In this document: piece by piece, positions 1 to 7,868 of the stretch | Layout: each line of letters begins with the position of its first letter | Numbering within the stretch: position 1 is the first letter of the stretch | Origin: Lachnospiraceae bacterium | Lineage (GTDB): Bacteria; Bacillota; Clostridia; Lachnospirales; Lachnospiraceae | Direction of reading: 5' to 3' | Length of the DNA: 38,318 bases | NCBI GenBank assembly: GCA_017408735.1 | Contig: JAFQUB010000033.1 | Span: forward strand, 1-38,318 | Program-made: the position numbers and the translations under genes | The notes under the pieces: generated by a model | Told to the model about the DNA's origin: nothing | What the model saw: only the letters and a program-made list of their open reading frames with translations | The model's database searches: none

Positions 1-1339
1 CAATGTATCTGTAAAGAATGGTGCAGAAGATACATATACATGGCAGAATGGCTCAGCAGGGGCACATACCATTAAAGTAGTAGTAACAGACAGCACAGGA
101 AAGACAGCAACAGTTGCAAAAGAATATGACTTAGAACAGAATGGAAATACACCAATTAATACACCGACACCAATAAGTACAGTGACACCTGTACCAACAG
201 GTACGGTTACAACAGCTCCATTACCTACAGCAGGAGGAGACATACCTTCAAATATTCAACTTACAAAGTTACTTGTAAGCTGTATTACAGAAGACGGAAG
301 ATATAAAATTGGTGATACCTATATTATGAGAGCAGAGTGCGAAAATGCATTAGGTACAGCACAGTACATGTTCACTTATATTTTAAACGGTGAAGAAGTA
401 ATTGTAAAAAATTACGGACCGGAAGCAGAAGCAAGATTTGTTGCGACAGAACCGGGAAATTATTCCTTTAAGGTTTATGTGGTAGACAATAGCAATGATG
501 CTAATCCTGAATTCGAAACAGGAGAAATTATCATACAGAATGTACCGGATTTGACAATTACACCAACTCCTACAAACAGTCCGGTAGTTACTGACGGACC
601 AGTTGTAACAGAAACACCGATTACAACGGTTGTTCCAACAACACCACCGGTTGCAACACAGAAACCTGCAACACCAACAAATGCAGCAGCACCTTCAAAG
701 GGTAGCGTGGTAAGTGTTGATAAGGCAACATATAAGGTAACTGGAACAGGAAACAGTAAAACTGTGGAATATGTAGGATACAAAGGAACAGAAACAACAG
801 TTGCAATTCCATCTACTATTAAGTTTAACGGAGTAAGCTACAAAGTAACTTCAATAGCTGATAAGACATTTAAAGGAAACACCAAAGTAAAAGCTGTTAA
901 GATTCCTACAAATGTAACTAAGATTGGAAAAGAAGCATTCTCAGGATGTACAAGTCTTACAACGGTAAAATCAGGAACAAATGTAGCAAGCATTGGTGAT
1001 AAGGCATTCTACAACTGTAAGAAGTTAAGTAGCATCACACTGAGTAGAAAGTTGACAACCATTGGAAAATCAGCATTCTACAAATGTGTGAAACTGAAGA
1101 AGATTACATTAAACAGCAAAGTAAACAAGATTGGTTCCAAGGCGTTCTACGGATGTAAGAACTTGAAGACAATCACAATCAAGACTAAGAAACTTACAAG
1201 CAAAACTGTAGGAAGCAGTGCATTCAAGGGAATCAACGCTAAGGCAAAAATTAAAGTACCAAGCAGCAAGTTGAAAGCATACAAGAAGCTTTTAAAGAGC
1301 AAAGGTGCAGGGTCTAAAGTGTCATACAAAAAACTGTAA
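1..1339 (+). CDS. Secreted surface protein, C-terminal part, BspA-type LRR (5' end outside window)
   Basis: The reading frame is open from base 2 and has no start in the window, so this is the C-terminal ~445 residues of a longer protein. Visible in order: the end of an Ig/PKD-like beta domain, a Thr/Pro linker (TPTPISTVTPVPTGT), a second beta domain containing QYMFTYILNGEEV, another Thr/Pro linker, and a leucine-rich repeat domain of the BspA type (LRR_5) with repeats such as IGKEAFSGC, IGDKAFYNC and IGKSAFYKC. It ends in a lysine-rich tail (KLKAYKKLLKSKG) and has no LPXTG motif. The second beta domain resembles the C-terminal domain of the amylase at 1452, which suggests that this too is a starch-active or starch-binding surface protein. 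The catalytic part, if any, lies upstream. The C-terminal LRR and tail resemble those of the protein at 29918. Confidence 0.85.
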   Translation, partial: NVSVKNGAEDTYTWQNGSAGAHTIKVVVTDSTGKTATVAKEYDLEQNGNTPINTPTPISTVTPVPTGTVTTAPLPTAGGDIPSNIQLTKLLVSCITEDGRYKIGDTYIMRAECENALGTAQYMFTYILNGEEVIVKNYGPEAEARFVATEPGNYSFKVYVVDNSNDANPEFETGEIIIQNVPDLTITPTPTNSPVVTDGPVVTETPITTVVPTTPPVATQKPATPTNAAAPSKGSVVSVDKATYKVTGTGNSKTVEYVGYKGTETTVAIPSTIKFNGVSYKVTSIADKTFKGNTKVKAVKIPTNVTKIGKEAFSGCTSLTTVKSGTNVASIGDKAFYNCKKLSSITLSRKLTTIGKSAFYKCVKLKKITLNSKVNKIGSKAFYGCKNLKTITIKTKKLTSKTVGSSAFKGINAKAKIKVPSSKLKAYKKLLKSKGAGSKVSYKKL

Positions 1340-1363
1340 AATATAGTAAGATGATATAGTGCA

Positions 1364-1396
1364 CACAGAGGAAGCGTAAATATTGCATCCTCTGTG
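1364..1396 (+). terminator. Hairpin after the surface-protein gene
   Basis: A 9-bp perfect stem (CACAGAGGA with TCCTCTGTG), extended inwards by GC pairs, lies 25 bases after the stop codon. There is no clear U-run, so it may be an mRNA 3'-end stabiliser or processing element rather than an efficient terminator. Confidence 0.45.
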
Positions 1397-1404
1397 GCAG
1401 ATAA

Positions 1405-1432
1405 AAATATCAGTACGGAAACACTGATATTT
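1405..1432 (+). promoter_or_regulatory. Hairpin just upstream of the amylase ribosome binding site
   Basis: A 10-bp perfect stem (AAATATCAGT with ACTGATATTT) and an 8-base loop (ACGGAAAC) end 8 bases before the AAGGAG at 1441-1446. No convincing promoter was found between the upstream stop and this gene. The two genes may therefore be cotranscribed, with this hairpin tuning amylase translation or mRNA stability. Confidence 0.5.
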
Positions 1433-1440
1433 ATAAGTGA

Positions 1441-1446
1441 AAGGAG
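1441..1446 (+). promoter_or_regulatory. Ribosome binding site deciding the amylase start
   Basis: AAGGAG sits 5 bases before ATG 1452. It rules out the in-frame GTG at 1437, which lies upstream of it. Confidence 0.8.
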
Positions 1447-1451
1447 ATATT

Positions 1452-4400
1452 ATGGCTTTAAAAAGAATAAGCAAAATAGCAGCGGTAGCAATGAGTGCTA
1501 TTATGTTAAGTGAAGCAGGGTTAACATCTTTCGTTCCATTGACTGTAGAAGCAAGAGAAAAGGAAGAAACTGTAATAGAAGAAGTTGTAAATGCATCAGG
1601 TAGTTCAGATAACTTCACTTGGGATAATGCCACAGTATACTTTGTGCTGACAGACCGTTTTTATAATGGAGACAAATCCAATGACCATTCGTACGGACGT
1701 TCTGAAGGCGAAGTAGATGCAGATCAATACGAAACAAGAGCAGGTACATTCCATGGTGGTGACTTGGTAGGTTTAACACAGAAGATCGAAGAAGGATATT
1801 TCGATGACTTGGGCGTAAATGCAATCTGGATTAGCGCACCGTATGAACAGATTCATGGAGCTGTTTGCGGAAATGGTTTCAAGCATTATGCATATCATGG
1901 ATATTATCCGTTAGATTTCAGTAATATGGATGCCAATATGGGTACAGAAGAAGAAATGAAGAAATTTGTGGATACAGCCCATGAACACGGAATCCGTATC
2001 GTATTGGACGTGGTAATGAATCATGTAGGATACGCGGATCCTGTCACTGTGAAAGAATATAATGCCGGTGCCTTAGGAAACGGTTGGGATGAAATATATT
2101 ACAAAACATCTGAAGGTAGTTATCAGTGGTGGATGGAATATTCTTGTACAACCGAAAACGGTAAATCAACATTAAACTCAAGTGGAGATTGGTCTAAGTG
2201 GTGGGGCAGCAGCTGGATTCGTGCCGTTAGTCCACGATTCAATGGTTATGAAGGTAGTGAGAGCGGTAGTGATCTTACACTTTGTACCGGTGGTCTTCCG
2301 GACATTAAGACAGAAAGTGGATCAGACAATGGAATTCCTCCTATTCTGAAAACAAAATGGGACATGGAAGGAAGAACTGCCACAGAAACAGCAGAGTTAG
2401 ATGCGTTCTTTAGTAAAACAGGACTTCCACGCAAAAATGCCAATTATGTTGTAAAATGGTTAGTAGATTTTGTAAAAGATTACGGTGTAGATGGTTTCAG
2501 ATGTGATACAGCAAAGCATATCGAAAAAGAGAACTGGGGAACACTGAGCAAATATGCCACTGAGGCATTGAAAGAATGGAGAGAAGAACAGAAAAAGACC
2601 AATCCGGATAATCCAGCAGCATACTGGGATGAAGAGTTCTGGACCACAGGAGAACATTTTGATCACGGTGTGGGTAAAGATGAGTATTATACTACAGGTG
2701 GTTTTGATTCTATGATTAACTTTGCTTTCAAGGGAAATGAAAGCAAGACCGGTGCAGCATTGGAATCAGTATATTCCGGTTATGCAAGTCAAATTAATAG
2801 CGATCCGTCCTTTAACGTATTAAGTTATATTTCATCTCATGATAAAGGTCTTGGTTCAAGAGCTGCCAGTGCAGGAACAGCTTTACTTCTTTGCCCAGGT
2901 GGAGTTCAAATTTATTACGGTGATGAAACAGGAAGAACAGCAACAAATTCAGGTACAAAACAGGTAAATGAAGAACAGGGTTGGCGTTCTCAGATGAACT
3001 GGAACAATATTGATAAATCAGTTCAGAGTAACTATCAGAAGATTGGGCAGTTTAGAAATAACCACGCATCTGTAGGTGCAGGACAGCATAACCAGTTATC
3101 AGCATCTCCATATACATTCAGCAGAACTTATCATTTAGGCCAGGCGGATGAAGATAAAGTAGTAGTTTCTCTTCCGACACAGGCAGGAACATTTGATGTA
3201 ACTGTTGGTGATGTTTTTGCAGATGGTGAAGTAATAAAAGATGCATATTCAGGAGAAAGTTATACAGTATCTGGTGGAAAAGTATCTGTAACATGTGATT
3301 CTAACGGTGTTATTCTGTTAGAAGGTTCCGGCGAAGTAAAAGCAAGCGTTGGAGCTAACATTGCAAGTGGTACATATACAGGAACAACATACAGTTCTGA
3401 AACAATTGATGTAAAATTAAGTGCAAATAAGGTTAAAAATGCTACATATTCCATCAATGGTGGAGCAGAAGTAGCTTACACAGCAGATGATGTGATTACA
3501 TTAGGTGCCGGAGCAGCTTATGATGAAAAGACTGTTCTCGTATTAAAAGGTATTTCAGAAGAAGATAATTCAGAAGTAACTAAAACAATCACATACCAGA
3601 AATGTAAAGAGCCAGCTGTAAGCGATGGAAAGTTCTGCGTAAAAGTATTAAAGAGCGAATTTACAGTAGCACCAACTATCTATGGATACAAGAGTGAAAC
3701 AGATAAGACACCGATTACAAAGGCATGGCCGGGTGATACCATGGTAGATGATGGTGACTATTGGAGTTATACAAACGAAAACATTACAGATAGTGCCGCT
3801 ATTATTATCAAATGGGGTGAAGGTGCTAATGACAGAAGTACACCGGATATGAAGCCGGGACTTGTAGCAACAGGAACTCAGTTGTATAGAAAAGGTGCAA
3901 GCAGTTTAGAAACATTACCAGCTGGAGAAAAAGCAACTGTAAATGTTGAATATGTAGATGAAGCAGGAAATGACATCACAGGTGGTGTGAAAGTATATCG
4001 TGTAGGTGCCGTAGGATCTTCTTATGAAACAAGTGCAAGAGAAATTGCGGGTTACACATTAAAGACAACTCCTGCAAATGCTTCAGGTAAATTTACAACA
4101 GAGGATATTACAGTAACTTATGTATATTCTGGTGGTGCATTGCCAAGCAACACACCAATTCCATCTCCAACTCAGGGAGCAGAGATAACTGACACACCAA
4201 CTCCGACACAGGGAGCAGAGGTAACTAATACACCAACCCCGACACAGGGTGGAGAAGTGACTGATACACCAGACCCTACAGTTGCTCCAACAGAATTTAA
4301 GTTGGATGGTTTTACAGCTGTTAAAACAAAAGAGGGTGTTAAACTGATTGCAAATACATCAGGCGGAAATGGTACTATCAGATATATGTTCTCCTATGAA

Positions 4401-4553
4401 AAGGATGGAAGGGAAATACTGATTACCAACTTCCAGTCAGAAAGCAACTATGTCTGGACAACAGCTACACCAGGAACATATAAGTTAAACGCATATGCAA
4501 TTAATTGCGGTACAATTTTAGATAAGACAGTAGAAACATATACAGTAAGATAA
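1452..4553 (+). CDS. Secreted alpha-amylase, GH13, with CBM26-like module
   Basis: This is an extracellular endo-acting starch hydrolase of 1033 residues. Residues 1-36 form a signal peptide (MALKRISKIAAVAMSA..., likely cut after TVEA). The GH13 barrel occupies about residues 50-600. Region I is DVVMNH (D186-H191), the nucleophile is D352 in FRCDTAKH, the acid/base is E401 in TTGEHF, and the transition-state stabiliser is D464 in SSHD. Beyond the barrel are a Fn3/chitobiase-like beta domain (about 635-720), a CBM26-like starch-binding module (about 726-806, with KAWPGD and YWSY), a MucBP-like domain (about 826-895, VEYVDEAGNDI), three 12-residue Thr/Pro repeats and a C-terminal beta domain (949-1033). 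It has no LPXTG motif and no LRR tail, unlike its neighbours, so it may be released or bound through its domains. It is likely cotranscribed with the upstream gene and ends at the terminator at 4594. Confidence 0.93.
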   Translation: MALKRISKIAAVAMSAIMLSEAGLTSFVPLTVEAREKEETVIEEVVNASGSSDNFTWDNATVYFVLTDRFYNGDKSNDHSYGRSEGEVDADQYETRAGTFHGGDLVGLTQKIEEGYFDDLGVNAIWISAPYEQIHGAVCGNGFKHYAYHGYYPLDFSNMDANMGTEEEMKKFVDTAHEHGIRIVLDVVMNHVGYADPVTVKEYNAGALGNGWDEIYYKTSEGSYQWWMEYSCTTENGKSTLNSSGDWSKWWGSSWIRAVSPRFNGYEGSESGSDLTLCTGGLPDIKTESGSDNGIPPILKTKWDMEGRTATETAELDAFFSKTGLPRKNANYVVKWLVDFVKDYGVDGFRCDTAKHIEKENWGTLSKYATEALKEWREEQKKTNPDNPAAYWDEEFWTTGEHFDHGVGKDEYYTTGGFDSMINFAFKGNESKTGAALESVYSGYASQINSDPSFNVLSYISSHDKGLGSRAASAGTALLLCPGGVQIYYGDETGRTATNSGTKQVNEEQGWRSQMNWNNIDKSVQSNYQKIGQFRNNHASVGAGQHNQLSASPYTFSRTYHLGQADEDKVVVSLPTQAGTFDVTVGDVFADGEVIKDAYSGESYTVSGGKVSVTCDSNGVILLEGSGEVKASVGANIASGTYTGTTYSSETIDVKLSANKVKNATYSINGGAEVAYTADDVITLGAGAAYDEKTVLVLKGISEEDNSEVTKTITYQKCKEPAVSDGKFCVKVLKSEFTVAPTIYGYKSETDKTPITKAWPGDTMVDDGDYWSYTNENITDSAAIIIKWGEGANDRSTPDMKPGLVATGTQLYRKGASSLETLPAGEKATVNVEYVDEAGNDITGGVKVYRVGAVGSSYETSAREIAGYTLKTTPANASGKFTTEDITVTYVYSGGALPSNTPIPSPTQGAEITDTPTPTQGAEVTNTPTPTQGGEVTDTPDPTVAPTEFKLDGFTAVKTKEGVKLIANTSGGNGTIRYMFSYEKDGREILITNFQSESNYVWTTATPGTYKLNAYAINCGTILDKTVETYTVR
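4161..4268 (+). repeat. Three 36-bp tandem repeats coding a Thr/Pro linker
   Basis: Three consecutive 36-bp units encode variants of PTPTQGAEVTNT inside the amylase gene, between the MucBP-like domain and the last beta domain. Units 2 (4197-4232) and 3 (4233-4268) are closest. Such linkers can change copy number by slippage. Here they serve as an extended spacer. Confidence 0.8.
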
Positions 4554-4593
4554 TCTAAAATAATTGTAAATATAATAGAATAAAAATGTTAAA

Positions 4594-4634
4594 GAGGCTA
4601 TCAGCTTGCAAATTTATTGCAAGCTGATAGCCTC
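4594..4634 (+). terminator. Strong terminator after the amylase gene
   Basis: An 18-bp perfect stem (4594-4611 with 4617-4634) and a 5-base loop ATTTA are followed by the T-rich run AATTTATTTCT. It separates the amylase unit from the eight-gene operon downstream. Confidence 0.88.
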
Positions 4635-4694
4635 AATTTATTTCTATACACTGTTCGAATTAAAAATATTTTGAACGATTTTTCAAAAAAACGC

Positions 4695-4723
4695 GATTTT
4701 TGTCGAAATTATTACGAAAAATC
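4695..4723 (+). other. AT-rich inverted repeat upstream of the operon promoter
   Basis: GATTTTT and AAAAATC form a 7-bp inverted repeat around a 15-base centre, about 40 bases upstream of the -35 box. It could be a regulator site, but no family consensus is recognised and A/T runs make chance occurrence likely. Confidence 0.25.
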
Positions 4724-4764
4724 AGATAAAGGTGAAGAAAAAAATAAAATAAGTAATAAATTCG

Positions 4765-4793
4765 TTGACTTTTTGTAAAATTTAGGTTACTAT
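4765..4793 (+). promoter_or_regulatory. Sigma-A promoter of the eight-gene operon
   Basis: TTGACT, a 17-base spacer and TACTAT lie about 60 bases before ATG 4856. It is the only clear promoter before 17110 on this strand, and the gaps between the eight downstream genes are 5-47 bases. Confidence 0.75.
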
Positions 4794-4855
4794 TAAAAAA
4801 CTGGTTTAACAGATCCAAGAAAAATAGCAACGAAAATACTTTGGGAGGAAGAAAA

Positions 4856-5893
4856 ATGCAGGCATTAGTATGGAAAGATGGAAAACAACTTTGTTTAGAG
4901 GAGCGTCCTAAACCCAAAATAAAATCTGAAAATGATGTGGTAATTAAGATTAAATACACCGGTATTTGTGGAACAGATTTACAGGTCGTAAAGGGAAATG
5001 AAACTATAGTACCGGATATTATTATGGGACATGAAGCTGTAGGAGAAGTTGTAGAAAAAGGAAAAGATGTAACAGAATATAAAATAGGCGATATGGTTCT
5101 GATTGATCCGAATCAGTATTGCTGTGACTGTGATTATTGTAAAAGGGGACTTACGAATTTTTGTACCGGATATAATGGCGGGCTGAAAATCGCAGGAATC
5201 AACATAGACGGTACTTTTGCAGAATATTTTGCATGCCATAAACGATATGTGTATAAGATTCCTCAGGGCGTATCTTTAGAAGCGGCAGTTTTGATTGAGC
5301 CTATGGCATGTGTATTAAACAACTTGAGAGCAGCGGACATTAAGGAACATGAATCTGTTCTGGTTCTGGGTTCTGGTCCTATGGGTGCATTATGTCAAAT
5401 GATTGCTAAAAATAATGCAGGTTTTGTGGCAGCAACTGAAAATTCAGAATACAGAAGAGGTGAATGCGAAAAATTCTGTGATTGGATATTAAGTAGCGAT
5501 GCATTAACTGTAGAAGAAATAAGAAAGAGAAATAATGGACGCTTGTTTGATGTTATCATTGATACGGTTGGAAATCAGTTGGAAAATGCATTAACGTTGT
5601 GTGAAAAAAACGGAAGAATTATACCTATGGGTATGAACAAAGTGTATTCCTGCAATGTGAAACCATATCAGTTTATCAACATGGGAATTAAGTTGGTTGG
5701 AGCAAGTGAATACAATATGCTGTTTAATGATACCATTGAAGCAGCAAGAAGATATCCGGAGCTTGCAAGTATTGTAACAGGAAAATATGCAATTACAGAT
5801 TATATACAGGCATTTAATGACATATTGGGATATAATATGGAATCTGGTGATAGAAAAGAAATTATGCAGATGAAGGCAGTATTTGAATTTTAA
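4856..5893 (+). CDS. Zinc-dependent medium-chain alcohol/polyol dehydrogenase
   Basis: This 345-residue cytoplasmic NAD(P)-dependent dehydrogenase belongs to the threonine/sorbitol dehydrogenase branch. Catalytic zinc ligands are visible as C38 in TGICGTD and H59-E60 in MGHEAVGEV. The structural zinc site is C89, C92, C95 and C103 (spacing C-x2-C-x2-C-x7-C). The nucleotide-binding loop is LGSGPMG. Start: GGGAGG at 4843-4848 is 7 bases before ATG 4856; the in-frame TTG at 4841 overlaps that site and is rejected. It is the first gene of the eight-gene operon. The family oxidises secondary alcohols of polyols, sugars and threonine, and includes enzymes acting on aminocyclitols. The substrate here is unknown, although its operon partners suggest a sugar-derived or amino-sugar compound. 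Confidence 0.88.
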   Translation: MQALVWKDGKQLCLEERPKPKIKSENDVVIKIKYTGICGTDLQVVKGNETIVPDIIMGHEAVGEVVEKGKDVTEYKIGDMVLIDPNQYCCDCDYCKRGLTNFCTGYNGGLKIAGINIDGTFAEYFACHKRYVYKIPQGVSLEAAVLIEPMACVLNNLRAADIKEHESVLVLGSGPMGALCQMIAKNNAGFVAATENSEYRRGECEKFCDWILSSDALTVEEIRKRNNGRLFDVIIDTVGNQLENALTLCEKNGRIIPMGMNKVYSCNVKPYQFINMGIKLVGASEYNMLFNDTIEAARRYPELASIVTGKYAITDYIQAFNDILGYNMESGDRKEIMQMKAVFEF

Positions 5894-5940
5894 TACATAG
5901 GTATATATTTTTAAAGATTGCAGAAAGGCAGAGTATAATA

Positions 5941-7839
5941 ATGGAAAAATTAGGGATATTAGAAAATTATTTAGAAAAACTGGACCGAAAGGAAACCATG
6001 TGTATACCTGATGTATGGAATAAGTATGTGGGGTTTGAGGAATATACAAAAATTTCAGAACATGTGATTGAAGTAGATACGGTTAAATTTTATAGATTTG
6101 TAATACAAAAAATCAAAAGCATGAAAAGCGGCATAAATACGGAGATTAAAGACTCACAGATTTATTGCGCCATGCCAAGATACACAATGGCTTGGGATAT
6201 TCATAATCAAAAGACTTTGAATAACGGTACATTAATTAGAATGTTGATTTTACTTCCGATGCTTAAAAAGATGAATATTAATGTGCTGTATCTTCTTCCG
6301 ATTACAGAATATAGCAATAGAAACAAGAAAGGGGATATGGGTTCCCCATTTGCAATCAAAGATTTTTATAAATTAGACCCAAATCTTCATGATGAGTTGG
6401 TAGACGGACTGGAAGATTTTTCGCTAAATGATGAGTTCCACGTACTTGTTGAGGCTTCACATATTCTTGGTATCAGAGTTGTGATAGATTTTATTCCAAG
6501 AGTAACAGCGAGAGACAGTAACTTAATCAAAGAACATCCGGACTGGGTATACTGGATTAAGAAAGACTATGAAAAAGATTTTCTCACACCGGAAATTCCG
6601 GGACTTGATTTTTTCCAGGAATGTACACAGGAGAATCTGGAACAGGTGTACAGTGCACAAAGTACAAAAGACCACTTAAAACAGTTTGTGTTGCCGCCAA
6701 ATGAATTAGACAAAGAAGAGTGGGAAAGAATTCTGAAGGAAGTGGATGCAACAGGTGCAGACTTGTTCGAACTGATTGAAGAGAGGATGGGAATCACAAC
6801 TCCGCCGGCTCACTCTGACTGGATTAATGATGTTCAGCCAATATGGACAGATATAACCTTCTGGAAGTTGTATTTGGATAATAATGAAAGAGCAGCGCAG
6901 TATGTGGATAAGGAACAGCCGCCATATGTAATGTTTGATACAATAAAAGCAAATAAATTCCCTGCTAAAATTCCAAATCAGGAACTGTGGGATTTATTTA
7001 TGGATGTGTTGGAATATTATACAAAAGAGTTTCATCTGGATGGCTTCCGGTTTGATATAGGGCACACTCTTCCAAAAGAATTATTGCAAAAGCTTTTTGA
7101 CAAGGTAAGAGAATATGTGGAACATCCGATTTTCATCAGTGAGGATCTGTTTAACAGAAATCATAAAAATGCTTTGAAAACTGGCTACAATATTATGTTG
7201 GGAAGTAGTTGGAAAGAAGTAGAGCATATCACTAAGGAAAGTTATGAGAAGTTCATATTAGAGTTGGGAGAGATGAAAATTCAGGCATATGCATGTGCCG
7301 AAACCCATGACACACCGAGAATTGTTTCAAGAGAGGGTGGGGTAAATCTTGCAAGAGGACTTGCAATTGTAAATAACTTCCTTCCCAACGGAGTTCATTT
7401 CATTTTGTCTGGCTATGAAATAAATGAAAAGCAGCCGATGAATTGCGGACTGGCGGATAACACAGGGGGCGCGAAGATAGACAAGGCTTTCTTTAATAAC
7501 ATTGCCATGGACTGGACCGGCAAAGATGCATATCAGATGATTGATTATGTGATTGCTGCAAATGAAATCAGAGTGAAATATAAAGAGGTCGTAGAACCTG
7601 AAAATATGAAATTATTACAGATAGATGACGGATGTATTTCTTTCTCTTATGGAGATGAACTTATTCTTTTCTTTAACTTGGATTTTGAAAAAGAAGCAGA
7701 GTTTAATGTGAAAGCGATAAATCTTGATGAGTATGCAGAAGTTATCAACAGTTCATTAGAACATTCAAACGTAATAGTTGACAGCAGTACCATTAAGCTT
7801 GCGCCGGCAGAAGCAGTTGTTTTAGCAAAAAAAGATTAA
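5941..7839 (+). CDS. Cytoplasmic GH13 enzyme, maltosyltransferase-like
   Basis: This 632-residue protein has no signal peptide or membrane segment, so it is an intracellular alpha-glucan-active enzyme. The catalytic triad is intact: nucleophile D372 (DGFRFD), acid/base E401 (FISED) and D457 (ETHDTPR). Region I is unusual: VVIDFIPRVTARD takes the place of DxxxNH, so the usual Asn-His pair is missing. That sequence, the HPDWVYWI stretch after it and the total length match what I recall of the Thermotoga maltosyltransferase group, which moves maltosyl units between alpha-1,4-glucans. This assignment is from memory and moderately sure; a generic GH13 transglycosylase or hydrolase is the alternative. 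It is the second gene of the operon, 47 bases after the dehydrogenase and 29 before a binding-protein-like gene. Confidence 0.75.
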   Translation: MEKLGILENYLEKLDRKETMCIPDVWNKYVGFEEYTKISEHVIEVDTVKFYRFVIQKIKSMKSGINTEIKDSQIYCAMPRYTMAWDIHNQKTLNNGTLIRMLILLPMLKKMNINVLYLLPITEYSNRNKKGDMGSPFAIKDFYKLDPNLHDELVDGLEDFSLNDEFHVLVEASHILGIRVVIDFIPRVTARDSNLIKEHPDWVYWIKKDYEKDFLTPEIPGLDFFQECTQENLEQVYSAQSTKDHLKQFVLPPNELDKEEWERILKEVDATGADLFELIEERMGITTPPAHSDWINDVQPIWTDITFWKLYLDNNERAAQYVDKEQPPYVMFDTIKANKFPAKIPNQELWDLFMDVLEYYTKEFHLDGFRFDIGHTLPKELLQKLFDKVREYVEHPIFISEDLFNRNHKNALKTGYNIMLGSSWKEVEHITKESYEKFILELGEMKIQAYACAETHDTPRIVSREGGVNLARGLAIVNNFLPNGVHFILSGYEINEKQPMNCGLADNTGGAKIDKAFFNNIAMDWTGKDAYQMIDYVIAANEIRVKYKEVVEPENMKLLQIDDGCISFSYGDELILFFNLDFEKEAEFNVKAINLDEYAEVINSSLEHSNVIVDSSTIKLAPAEAVVLAKKD

Positions 7840-7868
7840 AAAAGTATGAGGACGAGGATAAATAGAAT

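Noticed and set aside
475..783. Antisense open frames, e.g. here and at 16636-16995
   Set aside because: They lie opposite strongly supported coding sequence, have low-complexity translations caused by Thr/Pro and Lys-rich codons on the other strand, and have no ribosome binding sites.
1437..1451. GTG start for the first amylase
   Set aside because: It lies upstream of the AAGGAG that serves ATG 1452 and would add non-signal residues before a good signal peptide.
4161..4268. CRISPR-like or intergenic satellite repeat
   Set aside because: The 36-bp units are in frame within the amylase gene, lack spacers and encode a Thr/Pro linker.
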